Source: Flabesymbios commensalis
Lineage: Eukaryota > Annelida > Polychaeta > Terebellida > Flabelligeridae
NCBI GenBank assembly: GCA_964017125.1
Contig: OZ024914.1
Location: 15,541,508-15,605,507, forward strand
DNA length: 64,000 nucleotides
Direction: 5' to 3'
Made by a program: the position numbers and the translations under genes. Below, in pieces: positions 1 through 11,210 of this stretch. The notes under the pieces are model-generated. The model made no database searches. It saw only the letters and a program-made list of their open reading frames with translations, and was not told the DNA's origin. Positions within the stretch are counted from its first letter, which is position 1; each line of letters opens with the position of its first letter.

Positions 1-97
1 AACTCATCTTCAATGTTTTAAACCTTTTAGAATCTATTTGGTCAAGTTATTGATAAGAATAAAAGAACAATTCCCCTCTTCCTACTAGCACAAGTAA

Positions 98-421
98 ATG
101 TAATGAAAATTAATGAAAGTGGTTTTAGACCACCTTTGTGCACACGTAGGCTAAACTTGGCCAGGAGAACCTCCTGAGGTTGGTGAGATGAATGAGATGA
201 CACTGCCCTCCAGAAAAAAACTCGAAATTCAAGCCCTGGCGGTCTTAGGCCGAGCACGCTACCGCTCTGTCAGGGAGGCTCCCCACAATATTGAATCTGT
301 ACGAGTGAGCTACGAAGAAACATTTTGTCTCTTTGAAACTTGAATGCCAGAGCGGAGTTCGAACCCGCGATCTCCGACTTTCCAAGCAGGCAGCTTTAAC
401 CACTACATCAGAGCCCCCGCC
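98..421 (-). mobile_element. tRNA-derived SINE, two-headed form
   Basis: Read on the minus strand: a first tRNA-like head with A-box-like GTAGTGGTTAAAGC and B box GGTTCGAACTCC, a linker containing AAAATGTTTCTTC, a second head starting GGGAGCCTCC with GCGTGCTCGGCC, then a body (CAGGAGGTTCTCCTGGCC, GTGCACAAAGGTGG) and an ATTTTCATT-type tail. It appears full length. Confidence 0.85.
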
Positions 422-669
422 CCCTTACACACGTAAGAAAAACTTGGCATTAAACAAAATCATTTGGCCAAGGCTATATGTTTCAGTATATTATGAGCAT
501 ATTCATATAAGTCATCGATTATTATATGTCCTTGAGTGCAGGGCGACGAGGTCATCTGTGGGTCCCAGGATCATTTTGTCCTGTGCGCTGATTCCTTCAT
601 TTGTCACGCTGTATGGGGAAAGCACAGCTGATCTATACCCGCCACGCTAACATAACAAGGGTGATGGCA

Positions 670-730
670 CAATGCTGTTTGAACATTGGGTCGACGTCCC
701 CGACGTCGACCCAATGTTAAAACAGCATTG
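670..730. mobile_element. Family A palindromic MITE, inner part
   Basis: CAATGCTGTTT pairs with AAACAGCATTG, and TTGGGTCGACGTC with GACGTCGACCCAA around a CCC loop. The inner arm differs from other copies but is matched on both sides. Outer termini are missing. Confidence 0.75.
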
Positions 731-869
731 GATCAATTTATCTCTTTAGATGATTATTATCGCCCATCCGCACGACATCTTCCGCTCAAGTTGGAGAAAA
801 GGACAATTGGTTCAGTAGGGATGGAATGGATCCATGCCATGTCAGGATCAGTGGCGGGAGTTATACAAC

Positions 870-1026
870 CAGAGGGTGTTTTCAATTTCAATCATCATAA
901 AAGTCTTGGCTACCTCTTCCTGCTTCACCATGTTCATTTGAATACCTATGTTGTGGGTCTACGGCCATTATTGTATTAAAAACTTCAGGGACCGACTTTA
1001 GACGTCAGAATCTGACGTCTATAGAC
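870..1026 (-). mobile_element. piggyBac-type MITE, family B, partial
   Basis: Reverse orientation. Holds the family's TTTGAATACCTATGTTGTGG segment and the GACTTTAGACGTCAGAATCT half of its stem. The distal hairpin arm and TTAA end are lost at about 1026. Confidence 0.65.
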
Positions 1027-1074
1027 TACCTATTCATTTGTTCTTCTTCTTTTTTATTTGGCAAATAAATAGTT

Positions 1075-1230
1075 TTCTGTTCTGTTCTGTTCTGTTCTGT
1101 TCTGTGTTGTTCTGTTCTGTTCTGTTCTGTTCTGTTCTGTACTGTACTGTACTGTTCTGTTCTGTTCTGTTCTGTTCTGTTCTGTTCTGTTCTGTTCTGT
1201 TCTGTTCTGTTCTGTTCTGTTCTGTTCTGG
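1075..1230. repeat. (TTCTG)n microsatellite
   Basis: About 30 pentamers with a few interruptions (a GTGTTG and a run of TACTG). Open frames on both strands here are produced by the repeat alone. Confidence 0.97.
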
Positions 1231-1409
1231 ATACGGCCCTGGACGCATGGGAATGACTGGCTATTTCCACAGCGCACAAAGCGTCAGTTGCGTCCACGAA
1301 CAAGGTCTTTCAACCGCTACTGCTCCTAATAATAAGAATCTGGGGAGGTTTTCTGAGCCCACAAATTACAGATATCTCAGACGGACAAAACACCAGACGA
1401 TTAGCCGTT

Positions 1410-1461
1410 GTTGGTTCAATGCTGGGCCAACGTCGAAGACGTCGGCCTAGCATTAAACCAA
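1410..1461. mobile_element. Family A palindromic MITE, partial
   Basis: TTGGTTCAATGCTGGGCCAA with centre CGTCgaaGACG and right arm CATTAAACCAA. Left of it ACACCAGACGATTAG is a degraded outer terminus. Confidence 0.7.
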
Positions 1462-1602
1462 CTATGTACCGAAAAATCGTTCTGACTGAAGAAACACAAA
1501 AAGCACAGACAGACGGACAGACAACGAACCCAGACAACATATTAACGGGTGGAGGATACAAGTTGACCTTGGTAAATATTTAATAAAGCTAGATTTCGTG
1601 GC

Positions 1603-1930
1603 GGGGTCCTTGGTGCAGTGGTTAACAGGTTAACGCTGTCTGCCTGTCACGGTGGAGGTCAAAGGTTTGTCACCCGCTCTGATATTCAGGGTTCAAAGAA
1701 ACATAATGTTTCTTCCCCGCCCACTCGTAAGGATTCAGTGTTGCGGGAAGCCTTCGTAGCCCAGATGTAGTGCTCGGTTTCAGACCGTCAGTGTTCGAAT
1801 TTCGAATCATGTGTCTGAAAGGAACATACAAGTGTCATCTGATTTATACCTCAGTGTTCAGTAGGTTCTGGTTTAGACTGTATGTGCACAAAGGTGACTT
1901 AAACACCCCTTATTTCATTAATTCTTTCAT
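1603..1930 (+). mobile_element. tRNA-derived SINE, two-headed, divergent
   Basis: First head GGTCCTTGGTGCAGTGGTTA, linker with ATAATGTTTCTTCC, second head GGGAAGCCTTCGTAG with GTGCTCGGTTTCAGACCG, then body GTGCACAAAGGTGACTTAAA. More diverged than the copies at 98 and 14725. Its ATTC tail runs straight into the long tetranucleotide array. Confidence 0.75.
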
Positions 1931-2272
1931 TCCTTCATTCATTCCTCCTTTCATATATTTATTCATTCATTCATTATCATTTTTTCCATTATTCATTCAT
2001 TCATTCATTCATTCATTCATTCATTCATTTATCCATCCATCCATCCATCCAGTCATCCATTCATTTACTCATCCATCCATCCATCCATCCATCCATCCAT
2101 CCATCCAGCCATCCATCCATCCACCCATCCATCCATCCATCCATCCATCCATCCATCCATCCATCCTTTGATTCAATCTTTCATTCATTCATTCATTCAT
2201 TCATTCATTCATTCATTCATTCATTCATTCATTCATTCATTCATTCATTCATTCATTCACTCATCCATGTCG
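1915..2272. repeat. (ATTC)n / (ATCC)n microsatellite grown from a SINE tail
   Basis: Alternating blocks of CATT and CATC units over about 350 bp. A long open frame rich in Ser, Ile, His and Pro here is purely repeat-derived. Confidence 0.95.
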
Positions 2273-2398
2273 GTATCATATCGTACAGGTCTGGATTGAC
2301 TCCTGGCTATGTTTATAATTCCTGCGGATGACACTCACTTCCTGCTCAGACCTGACGCACGTGTCACCCCATCAAGTACAGATACTCTTAAAACCCAA

Positions 2399-2504
2399 CC
2401 GGCAAACACCAGAAGTGCACCCAATGTTGTTGTAATGTCGGGCCATTGTCGCAGTCGGTGGCCCGATATTTCAGCAACATTGGGGCCAAGTCTCGTGTTC
2501 GTAT
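2399..2504. mobile_element. Family A palindromic MITE, near full length
   Basis: Left end CGGCAAACACCAGAAG, right end CAAGTCTCGTGTTCG. Inner arms CCCAATGTTGTTGTAATGTC and AGCAACATTGGGG, centre TTGTCgcaGTCGG. Confidence 0.8.
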
Positions 2505-2556
2505 CACTCAAACCTAAAATACAAGACCGTTATTCACAAAGCTACTAAATCTTAGG

Positions 2557-2600
2557 AAGGTGATTGGACGAGATGGCCATATCGACCAATAACATGCAGA
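2557..2600. repeat. Short hairpin, relative of 17521-17566
   Basis: GTGATTGGACGAGATGG pairs with CATATCGACCAATAAC. Core words match the hairpin near 17.5 kb; no termini seen. Confidence 0.45.
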
Positions 2601-2659
2601 GGAATTTGGTCAACCACTTTGACATTGATTTTTTAATGTAAAAAAGAATACAGGCGACA

Positions 2660-2945
2660 CACGTAAGCACTATATTAACATATGCTATTTCACACTCAAT
2701 GAGCAAAATGTGATGGGGTTTTAATCTGACAAAGCACTTACTCTAAAATTAAAGCATAATATGCTAGTTTACATAAGTACCTTAATCACTCACGGAACAA
2801 GATGTGATGATTCTAATCTGACAATTAAACACTTAACATGTTTAAAGCATAATATGATATTTACGTATGCACTCTAATCACTCGCGGAACAAGATGTGAT
2901 GGGTTTTTAATCTGCTAAGGACTTGCTGTATAATTAAAGTATTAA
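2660..2945. repeat. Three-unit degenerate tandem repeat, about 92-bp period
   Basis: Each unit contains CACTC(A/G)..GGAACAAGATGTGATG or a variant, then TTTTAATCTG and TTAAAGCATAATATG. Units begin near 2660, 2752 and 2845. Confidence 0.75.
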
Positions 2946-3194
2946 ATACATACCGCATGATACCGGTACATATAAATCACTACAGCAATTTATGTAGGTC
3001 TAACGTAAAAGAGACGAAAACGCCAAAGAATTGGAATACCTTCATACAGGAAGGGGAGGACGTTTCATAGCTCCAACAGAAAACTTGCTGCAGGCATGCA
3101 ATAAAAAATCATTAAAAAAAATCCAGAATGGACGATGTCCCACCACCTTTAGCTTAAGGTCGTATCTGTCACTTATAATGTGGCACATACGATC

Positions 3195-3290
3195 TTTTAA
3201 ACCTTTCTGCTGCTTTGTCTCTATTTTTCGTCATTTGAAGTTGGAATTGCTGACGTAATTTCCAGCCTAAAATGACAAAAAATAGTTCAA
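3195..3290 (+). mobile_element. piggyBac-type MITE family D, hairpin part
   Basis: CTATTTTTCGTCATTTGAAG arm, ATTGCTGACGTAATT centre, right arm CCAGCCTAAAATGACAAAAA. Left flank AAACCTTTCTGCTGC resembles the family's terminal region. Confidence 0.65.
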
Positions 3291-3607
3291 TTTATGAAAA
3301 ATAGAAGTGTCTCAAATTTAATTATTTCATTAACTCAGCATCTTCCACGATACTTTACGAATTTTGTGACAATTTATTTGTTATTAAACTTGCTTGAAAT
3401 CATCTACGTCCGGGCTTAGCAGGACAAGGTGATGTATCACACGAGGAGCGTTGTCTGCTAGATATAAGGAGCAGATCCCCCTCCCGGGAGCATCTGTCCC
3501 TCATTGCCCTGGGGTCTACCCCTCCCCCGGGGGGGTAGGTCCCGGAGCGCTTTTTCTTGCCCTCTGAGACGTGAATCCTACTGATCCAGACCAGACGAGA
3601 CAACCTA

Positions 3608-4037
3608 GCCATCTCATCACAGGACAGGCAGGGAACACAGCAGTCACTGTGATTTACGTCCAGATATATGTGTCAAATGTCTGCATTTAACGATTCAACG
3701 ATAACCATGATAACTTGTACTGCTAGGCCCGCATATGGCTTCAAGGGAGTATCTGATCCAACTCCGCTGAAATTAAAAAAATAATCTGTGGCAAATGCTT
3801 AATGAATTAAATAACCTAATTACAGATATCTATTTCTCATGTATAAAACTATTTTTCGTCATTTGAAGCTGAAAATTGCGCTTTTGCTTCAAATGAAAGA
3901 AAAATAGAAACAAACAATTTAGCAGCAGAAGGGTAAACCATCTCATCACAAGAGAGGGGCCGTGACACAGCAGTCACAGTGATTCATGTCCAGATACAAA
4001 TGTCAAATGTCTGCATTTAACAATTCAGATGATCAGA
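3608..4037. repeat. Direct repeat of about 100 bp (3608-3706 and 3938-4037)
   Basis: Both copies hold CCATCTCATCACA, ACACAGCAGTCAC and TGTCAAATGTCTGCATTTAA in order. The second follows directly on the family D hairpin at 3838, so the spacing may reflect an insertion between duplicated flanks. Confidence 0.7.
3838..3937 (+). mobile_element. piggyBac-type MITE family D, hairpin part
   Basis: CTATTTTTCGTCATTTGAAG pairs with CTTCAAATGAAAGAAAAATA; the loop is short (TTGCGCTTTTG). Right end AACAATTTAGCAGCAGAAGG followed by GTAAA, a decayed AGGGTTAA. Confidence 0.7.
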
Positions 4038-4824
4038 TCTACATTGTAATCATCGGGTTTTCAATGCGTATGAAATGACCGACGAGCAAAAAAAAAAGTC
4101 GTAGCATGTTGTGTCATGGAACGCCGAGATTGTGAATATTATTAAATGCCGGGCTGTATTTGGCCTAACCGTAGAGAAAAATAAATGTGTTTAGTGGGTT
4201 GGGCAAAAGGAGACAAGACAATAAGGTCGTGTATAAAGTGTGGCTTAAAAATATAAAACAAATACACGGTATATTTAGCAGTTTAGGCTAGTACAACTTG
4301 TGTTCTCAAAATAAAATAAAAACAGAAAACAAAACTCAAGAAATAACAAGAAAATGTAGTTTAAAGTAAAAGAGAAAACTCGTTGTGTCTTAGTGGATTG
4401 GACAAGAAAAGATAGAGGACAAGAGGATGACCCCCATCGTTCCATCACTAGACGTGGTCCAAACTCTCGCCTGATTTAGCGAATATTAGCACAAAGGCAG
4501 GCTGCACTACAGCACAATTTATCTCATTTCTCGGCAGAGTTTGCTTTACTGACTCAGCCTGTCTATTGCCGCACAGATATATTTGTCTGCAGAAAGCGGA
4601 AAAAATAAACTGCATGAAGAATGAACACACAAAGCCACTCACCATGCTCACGGCAAGTAATAGCAATTCCCAACGACATCAACCGCTCAGTGATGTGTGA
4701 TAACATAATAAAAACGCGACAGTGCTGTGTGTTAACAATTCACACCCACGAGGTACAAGGACATGAACCACTCAGTGGTGTGTGCTAATACAATACAAAT
4801 ACACCAAGTATAATATAAAGGGAC

Positions 4825-5145
4825 AGGCTCAGACTTAAATCATAAAAAATGAAGACATGTCCATAGAATAGAACTGCAAAAGTTTTTTAAAAAAAATTTA
4901 TGCTGCGCATTTATCAGTTAGGCTAGATATAAAGACGAAATTCCCGTATTTCTTATTATTGACATGGTTGTCGAAAATAAGAAATCAGGAATTTCGTCTT
5001 TTTATCTAGCCTAACTGGTAAATGCGCGCACAAAAATTAAAAAAAACTTTTGCAGTTCTAGTCTATGGACATACATCATATGGTCATATTAAAAAGCCAA
5101 AATAAAATCACCGATTTTTTTAATGATTTTAGCCTTTAAGGTTTA
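4825..5145. mobile_element. Foldback element, about 320 bp (family I)
   Basis: Arms of about 105 bp: GTCCATAGAATAGAACTGCA pairs with TGCAGTTCTAGTCTATGGAC, and ATAAAGACGAAATTCC with its complement, around a loop near 4965-4985. Right of the stem comes a segment (AAGCCAAAATAAAATCACCG) whose left counterpart is mostly deleted. No clear target duplication. Confidence 0.75.
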
Positions 5146-5269
5146 ATGAGGTAACGTACCCAGAAAACGCGATAGATTATATCCAATATAAACATTGGGT
5201 TTAAGTTAAAATATCATGTTTGCTGGTATATATAGGAAGAAATTCTGCAGCTGGAGCACAGTCACTGGA

Positions 5270-5376
5270 CAGCAAAAACAACATGTCTAGCTAATGTTGC
5301 TTTAATGTTGGGCCAGCGTCAGCGACGCTGGCCCAACATTAAAGCAACATTGGCCAAACGTCACGTGTTCAATGGG
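5270..5376. mobile_element. Family A palindromic MITE, full length
   Basis: Ends CAGCAAAAACAACATGT and ACGTCACGTGTTCAATGGG. Arms TGTTGCTTTAATGTTGGGCC and its near-perfect complement, centre GCGTCagcGACGC. The C in TTGCTTT is compensated by G in AAAGCAA. Confidence 0.85.
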
Positions 5377-6760
5377 TAGCGTCTGACGAGAGTACAACGA
5401 TCAAAGTGGATGGATCTCCAAAGAAAGCAGCTCTTTACTCTGAAGAACATCAGCTGAAACAATGGCGCCCGAGGCCAAGTCTCAGATCCTCAGATTCAGC
5501 TTCTGTATCAAGACAAAGACAATATGTCTAGTGTCTACAGAGATTTAGACTTGATGCTGGACCGACGTCACAGAAAGTGAACCATTACCTGCAGGTTTGG
5601 TGTCACATATACACAAAAAACGCGTTTTGCAATAACGTTACTGTCATTAACAGATTAAAAGGTCTGGATATGAATTCAGACATCCGGATGCAATTTAAAG
5701 CACACGAGGGTCTCACTCAGACCGTTAAATTTTTTTAAGCTTACTATCCTAACATCTTTCTCTCTAACATCGCATCGCGTTTCTGGTATTTTTCAACAAC
5801 ATAACATTATTTTTGTAAAATCCGACACAAATTTATTCGATGCATTAAATATAGGCTACGCAATGCTTCCTCTTTGTCTTCAGAATAGCTGGTGTAATCG
5901 AAAAAGGTATATTTCCTAACGGACAATATTACCAGTTGATTACTGAACTCACTCAGGCTAGAAATAATAAATTCAGTACCGGTATTGATTTTTCTGAAAA
6001 CAAATTTCCTTGGAAGTAGTTCAACTTTGTTGAAAATCACGCATAACATATTGATATGCAAAGTACGGGTGTGACAATTTGAAAAACCGGAACTTTCTAT
6101 ACAAGCATAATTAATACTTATTCTTAATCTACATATCGGCGCCACACAATGGTTTAATGTTATGGGTTGCCCTCTAGTCACACACTAACATACTGATTGG
6201 GATGTGGTCAGCCACCAACCTACACAACATGCACATGCGGATGTTCTATGTGCTCCCTATCAGGATGTATAATGTAATAAGTTGAATGGGATAAATTCCA
6301 TATCGGAATCCTACCCACATGATGCTGGAGATAAATATAATTGTTAAGCTGTCTGGATATGTTGTGTTTCTTTATGTGAATGTCACCAAATTAGGGCCTA
6401 TCCCCACCCCCAACCCATTTAAGTGGTCGTCGAACAAACATTTTTAAATTTGTTGTTTCCAAAAATCAGGCTTATGACCTTCATGGTTCAATATGAAAAA
6501 CGTATGTAGGCTTGCATATGAATTCATACAGATAAAAACGTTCATTTTATCAGACGCAAATCCTACAGACACCTAATATGAGCCTCGTCCTGAGTATTTA
6601 CACAGAAGAGAAGGCAGACTGGGATCTCACCCAAATCATGCATCTTCACTGCGGGAAAACAAACAAAGAAAATTACTTTCGATCGTATTATCGCTCGGAT
6701 CCAGGATTTTATTCCGCAGTCGATACTTAATCCGCTAGTCTTGCGATTCCTGAGTAAGCG

Positions 6761-6825
6761 CAATGTGCTGGCTCAATGTTGGGCCAACGTCGTCGACGTT
6801 GGCCCAACATTGACCCAGTGCATTG
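6761..6825. mobile_element. Family A palindromic MITE, inner part
   Basis: CAATGTTGGGCCAACG around TCGTCGA forms a perfect centre, with CAATGTGCTGG and CCAGTGCATTG outside. Outer termini absent. Confidence 0.8.
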
Positions 6826-6919
6826 TAGATATCGTACGTACTAGATCAGCCAGTTTGCGGCTCCCATCCTTATGAATCCTCTCCCTGCTATACTTAAAAA
6901 CATGAGCCACCAAGTGCAA

Positions 6920-7200
6920 ATTTGACGTGAGGATAATATCTTCCTTCGGGCGAAAGGACCATTCATAGCGCGTTTTTTATCGTTGACAACTCATGAATTT
7001 GATGGTTTCACGTTTAGATGTTGTTTTCCCTGAATAGAAATGTGGCGATGAGTAAGGTTATGATAATATCTTCCTTCAGGCGGGAGGACCATTCATGGCA
7101 CGTTTTTTATCGTTGACAAAAAGCAGTCGACTCCTAGATTTAATGGTTTCACGTTGTGATGGCACAGAGATGCTGTTTTCCCTGAAATGTGCCGATGAGT
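6920..7200. repeat. Tandem duplication of about 133 bp
   Basis: GATAATATCTTCCTTC, GGACCATTCAT, CGTTTTTTATCGTTGACAA, TGGTTTCACGTT and TGTTTTCCCTGAA occur in the same order in both units. Confidence 0.85.
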
Positions 7201-7424
7201 GCCATATGATCAGGATCACTTATCAAGTCAATATGACAGCATGTGATACTGATAAAACTAACCATGATGTGCCAAAAAACACCACGATGTGCAAACTTAT
7301 ATCCCCCATATCGTAACATATAGGAATTAGTCAGACATGTGTATTACACGATATGTAGCTCGGACAAAAAAGACCAACAATGCATTGTAGACAAAAGATG
7401 ATAAAATACATTATACCTATATTT

Positions 7425-7674
7425 TACCCCTTTCAGTGCGGAGACCGTCTTTAGACGTCAGAATCTGACGTCTATAGACGTCATATTCTGACGTCTAAAG
7501 ACGGTCCCCGCAATGGAAGAATTAAAAAAATGATAATGATCGTAGACCCATAAAATGTATTCAAATGAAGCGGAAAGCGACAACGTTCGAAGACATTTAT
7601 GATAATTTCAAATTGAAAAAACCCTTTGGTCTCCATAGTGAATACAAAAACATTTCGGCGTTGTAATGGTTAAG
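7425..7674 (+). mobile_element. piggyBac-type MITE family B, full length
   Basis: Left end ACCCCTTTCAGTGCGGAGAC, right end GGCGTTGTAATGGTTAA. The stem CCGTCTTTAGACGTCAGAAT pairs across ATAGACGTCAT to GACGTCTAAAGACGGTCC. The body with CATTTATGATAATTTCAAAT lies to the right, so the hairpin is off-centre. Confidence 0.85.
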
Positions 7675-8521
7675 ATGTAACTTTGTACCCGTTGTTAATG
7701 GGCCTAGCAACCTATGTTGACGAGTTGGCACTACCCATGACAAGCTGGCAGCAGCGATTGATTTATCCTCATCATCGTCATAGTTATATCATCGTGTGGC
7801 CCAGTTTATAATAAAAGCCATAACAAATGATACATGATAGTCGATAGTCAGTTTATACTGCATTGTTGGTACAACACTGTCACTGTTGATATCTTGAAAA
7901 TTGGTAGATCCCAAATCCGAAATCTCGGGTTCTAGTCCCGTTCCAACGATATTGAATTGTGGATGCACGTGAATAAAAACTATGCCGAAAACTGTTCAAA
8001 TTCCTGGGATTATTATCTTCCCTCCTATCAACATCATTTGACTGATCGAATACGGTAGGGCGGTACGCAAAATTTTGCCGAGGGAAGGTTGATAATATGA
8101 GCAATAATGATCGTGATGATATTAAAGTAGGCCTAACTGATACCACCACCTTGAAAGCTTAACTATCAATAGAATCTTACAAAGCATTCAAACCTTGGGT
8201 AGTAGCTACTGACACTAGTATTCCTAGTTCAAACAATAAAACCGAAAGTCGTATGCATATTCTAACAAATTAAAACGTCGCATGAGAACATATTCCCATT
8301 GCAAGAGCTCACTCACCGAAAGTACAGTGCCTTAGGCACGGTGAGTGACAGCTGATAACTCTATTTGTAAAACGCAATTATAATTTTTTCCTTTGAAGAT
8401 GGAAACGACAGTAACAATTTCAATTTAAAACCTAATAACACTATACCACGATTACTAAAGACCGACGGAGCATTTTGAAGTCACGAATGACCATCTATAT
8501 ATAATAGACACGAGATATTCA

Positions 8522-8594
8522 CCATTGCTGATCTAATGTTGTCCCATCGTCTGTGACGCTAGCCCAACATTGGATAAACGACTGGTGTTTCCCA
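8522..8594. mobile_element. Family A palindromic MITE, right half better kept
   Basis: ATCTAATGTTGTCCCATCGTC - tgt - GACGCTAGCCCAACATTGGAT, then ACGACTGGTGTTTCCCA as right terminus. Left terminus missing. Confidence 0.7.
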
Positions 8595-8663
8595 GATAGT
8601 GAATGTCCAGGAGAAGGTCAGCTTACCCAGTAAACATGGTAAACACGATGCAGTCAGACACAA

Positions 8664-8728
8664 CCAATGCTGGTTTGATGTTAGGCCATCGTCTACGACG
8701 TTGGCCCATCATTAAACCAGCATTCGAT
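8664..8728. mobile_element. Family A palindromic MITE
   Basis: AATGCTGGTTTGATGTTAGG ... CATTAAACCAGCATT with centre CGTCtacGACG. Left of it, CCCAGTAAACATGGTAAACA may be a degenerate terminus. Confidence 0.75.
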
Positions 8729-8821
8729 CAAAAAGTGTGGTGTTTGCTGCTTAGTGACCAGGCTGATGGAGTGAGTTCATCAGGATAATGGGGATCGTCC
8801 CTGAGAATGTCACTGGCATCT

Positions 8822-9232
8822 CTGGATGACAAACACCACACATCACGCTGAGTACACAGTGAGTATACTGTGACCTCACGAAAACATCACGGTATGAGTA
8901 CACTGTGAGCCCACTGTGACCTCACGAAAACATCATGCTGAGTAAATTGTGACTACACTATGACCTGAAGAAAACATCACGCTGAGAACTAAACTGTGCT
9001 CTCACGAAAACATCACGTTGATCACTACACTGTGACCTCACGAAAACATCACGATGAGCACTACACTATGACCTCAAGAAAAGATTACGTTGAGCACTGT
9101 GACATCACGGAAATATCACATTGAATACACTGTGACTACACTGTGACCTCACGAAAACATCACGCATTGTGAGCTCAAGAAGACATTACGCTGAGTACAC
9201 TGTGACTACACTGTGACCTCAAGGAAACATCC
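8822..9232. repeat. Minisatellite with ACACTGTGACCTCACGAAAA core
   Basis: About nine to ten degenerate units of 35-50 bp built from ACACTGTGACCTC, ACGAAAACATCACG and CTGAGTAC. It ends directly at a truncated family A palindrome at 9225. Confidence 0.9.
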
Positions 9233-9275
9233 AGCGTCTGCGACGCTGGCCCAGCATTGAACTAACAATAGGCAA
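9225..9275. mobile_element. Family A palindromic MITE, right half only
   Basis: Centre CCAGCGTCtgcGACGCTGG, then CCCAGCATTGAACTAACAAT and the terminus AAACATCTCGTGTG. The left half is replaced by the minisatellite. Confidence 0.65.
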
Positions 9276-9349
9276 ACATCTCGTGTGTGATTAGAGGGTC
9301 AACCTCTGCGGTTTTCTGTGCACCCCAAAAATCACCAGGTACTGAGCGA

Positions 9350-9425
9350 ATGTTGGTTTAATGTTGGTTCAACGTCTGCGAAGCTAGGCCAACCTTGAAT
9401 CAACATTGTGTTGATATCTCTTGTT
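9350..9425. mobile_element. Family A palindromic MITE
   Basis: AATGTTGGTTTAATGTTGG - TTCAACGTCtgcGAAGCTAGG - CCAACCTTGAATCAACATTG, then TGATATCTCTTGTTTG. Arm match is only moderate. Confidence 0.65.
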
Positions 9426-9916
9426 TGTTGTAGATATAACCCCTGTGAAGACCAACAGCTGTCCTGACTTACTTTAGCAAAATAAACTCAATATAATTAA
9501 ATGTCCTGCACCGACCGAATACGATATCACAGTGAATCGTTGCAAGGGCTTTCCCGCAACAAAAAGTTGTTCCGATGACAAGGATTTTTTCATGGTGAAT
9601 TATCTGTGCAATTGTGGTGCAATTACCTGTTTACCTCAAGTGGTGTCTCATGTTAGATATGCTACAATTACAGTATAACTCACATAAACATATATATAAC
9701 GCATACTTTTCTGCATCTCATTCATTATTCTAAATTTCAGGTATGAAAGGTTGTATGTTTTGTTTAGTCACTGTTTTCAACGTCCTTAACAATTTCGTAT
9801 AATTTCAGTATTTCAGGAGTTTGAAAGACCATTTTGTATATACACATACTGTAATTTGGTTTAATAGAGCGGAGTCATACTGAGCAATTACAATCAGATT
9901 GGTTGTCACATGTGTT

Positions 9917-10440
9917 AATCGTTTGTCACTCTCGCATGTGAAAATCCCTTTCTTCACAGAAACACGTGACAAGGTTAGTAATCAGAATGTTATGACCAGT
10001 GTTTTATACAACAGAGATATGAACATATGATACATTTTTAACACTTAAATATTAAACTGATGTCAACTAAACATGTAAAGTGGCCTTTTAGTGTTTTTAT
10101 TAGAACATATGCATATTCTAAAAGTGAAATATAAGGGGTATAAAGGGTGTCCTAAATCCAAAATGATACGAAATTTTGTGACTTGAATTTTACAAATCAA
10201 AGCCATTTTAATCGAGTAGCTCATTGTAGCAAATTGTAGTGTATGTCAAGTGTTGATAAATGTATCATGATACAAAGAATTCAAATATCTCAGCCGGATA
10301 ACATATTAAACATAGCGTTTCCATAAAGTATCATTGTTGCGCTGAATCACTTTTAATAATCAGATAATAGGGAACTCATCAAATGACACTCGTTGTGTAC
10401 GAAGAAAGGGATTTTCAGCTGAGAACGAGACAAACAATGA
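9917..10440. mobile_element. Possible MITE with inverted ends, about 520 bp
   Basis: Left end: TTAATCGTTTGTCACTCTCG, then TGAAAATCCCTTTCTTC. Right end on the reverse strand: TAATCATTGTTTGTCTCG, then TGAAAATCCCTTTCTTC. AT-rich interior with no coding frame. Target duplication not identified. Confidence 0.5.
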
Positions 10441-10699
10441 TTATAGCATGTTGTAGTTATACACACTAACATAAAAAAATATGGTATTTTTGTATGGTTA
10501 CGACATTAGGCTGGTGTTTCGTGCTAACCGATCAGGAATGTTAGGTGTACATTATGTAGGTGTGTGGATGACACATGACACGTCCATGTGCCCAGAGCGC
10601 ACAGGTGTATGAATGTGATCCCTCATGTTGACACGTTAGCCAATCACAGCCACGACACGATCACGTCAACACTTTAAGCCCTGAGGACCACACTCGTCA

Positions 10700-11210
10700 T
10701 TAACCCTTTATCCGTTATCTAAGTAAAATGTCCCCTCACTTGAAGTTGTGTCTCGCTCACGCGATCCACAAATTCAAGCGTGCGAACATTATTTAAATTT
10801 GTTCTATTGGAGTGTAAATATTTTAAAATTTCGTTGATATTAGAAAGAATACATGTTATGTATTCTTGATATTAGACATATTAGACATGTTATTAGACTT
10901 GTTATTGGACATATTCCTTTTTCAAAATGTACTGAGCTACTAGTATATAATATGATGTGCTAATATAAATGATTAATGAGCATAATTATACATTGGTGGC
11001 TCTAAAATTTTCTCATAAATAGTTAATTCAAATTATCACACAACTTGAAATGAGAACTCATAATCTACTGCTTCACTCTAATGCAAAATGTGTTTTTTTC
11101 TGCGATTCCAACTTATCTTTTAATAATAGAAACATGCTTGAGCAGTAGAAATGAAGGAGTATTTGGGTATAGAACTTTTAATAGAGGCATATCAGTTCTT
11201 CAAGGGTTAA
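10700..11210. mobile_element. piggyBac-type element, family C-like, 511 bp
   Basis: TTAACCCTTTATCCG at left, TTCTTCAAGGGTTAA at right, TTAA on both sides. A family C hairpin (CTCACTTGAAGTTGTGTCTCG / CACAAATTCAAGCGTG, loop CTCACGCGATC) lies near the left end. The AT-rich remainder is longer than in other members, perhaps through an internal insertion or tandem growth (ATATTAGACATATTAGACAT). Confidence 0.6.

Noticed and set aside
1026-1303. Open frames on both strands across the TTCTG array
   Set aside because: A pentamer repeat lacking stop codons gives open frames in every register; no coding signal.
1770-2171. 133-residue frame rich in Ser, Ile, His and Pro
   Set aside because: It runs from SINE sequence into the ATTC/ATCC microsatellite.
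5807-6181. 124-residue minus-strand frame
   Set aside because: Longest non-repeat frame in the left third, but I find no recognisable domain and no supporting splice sites. The Leu-rich C terminus is only vaguely like a retroelement protein.
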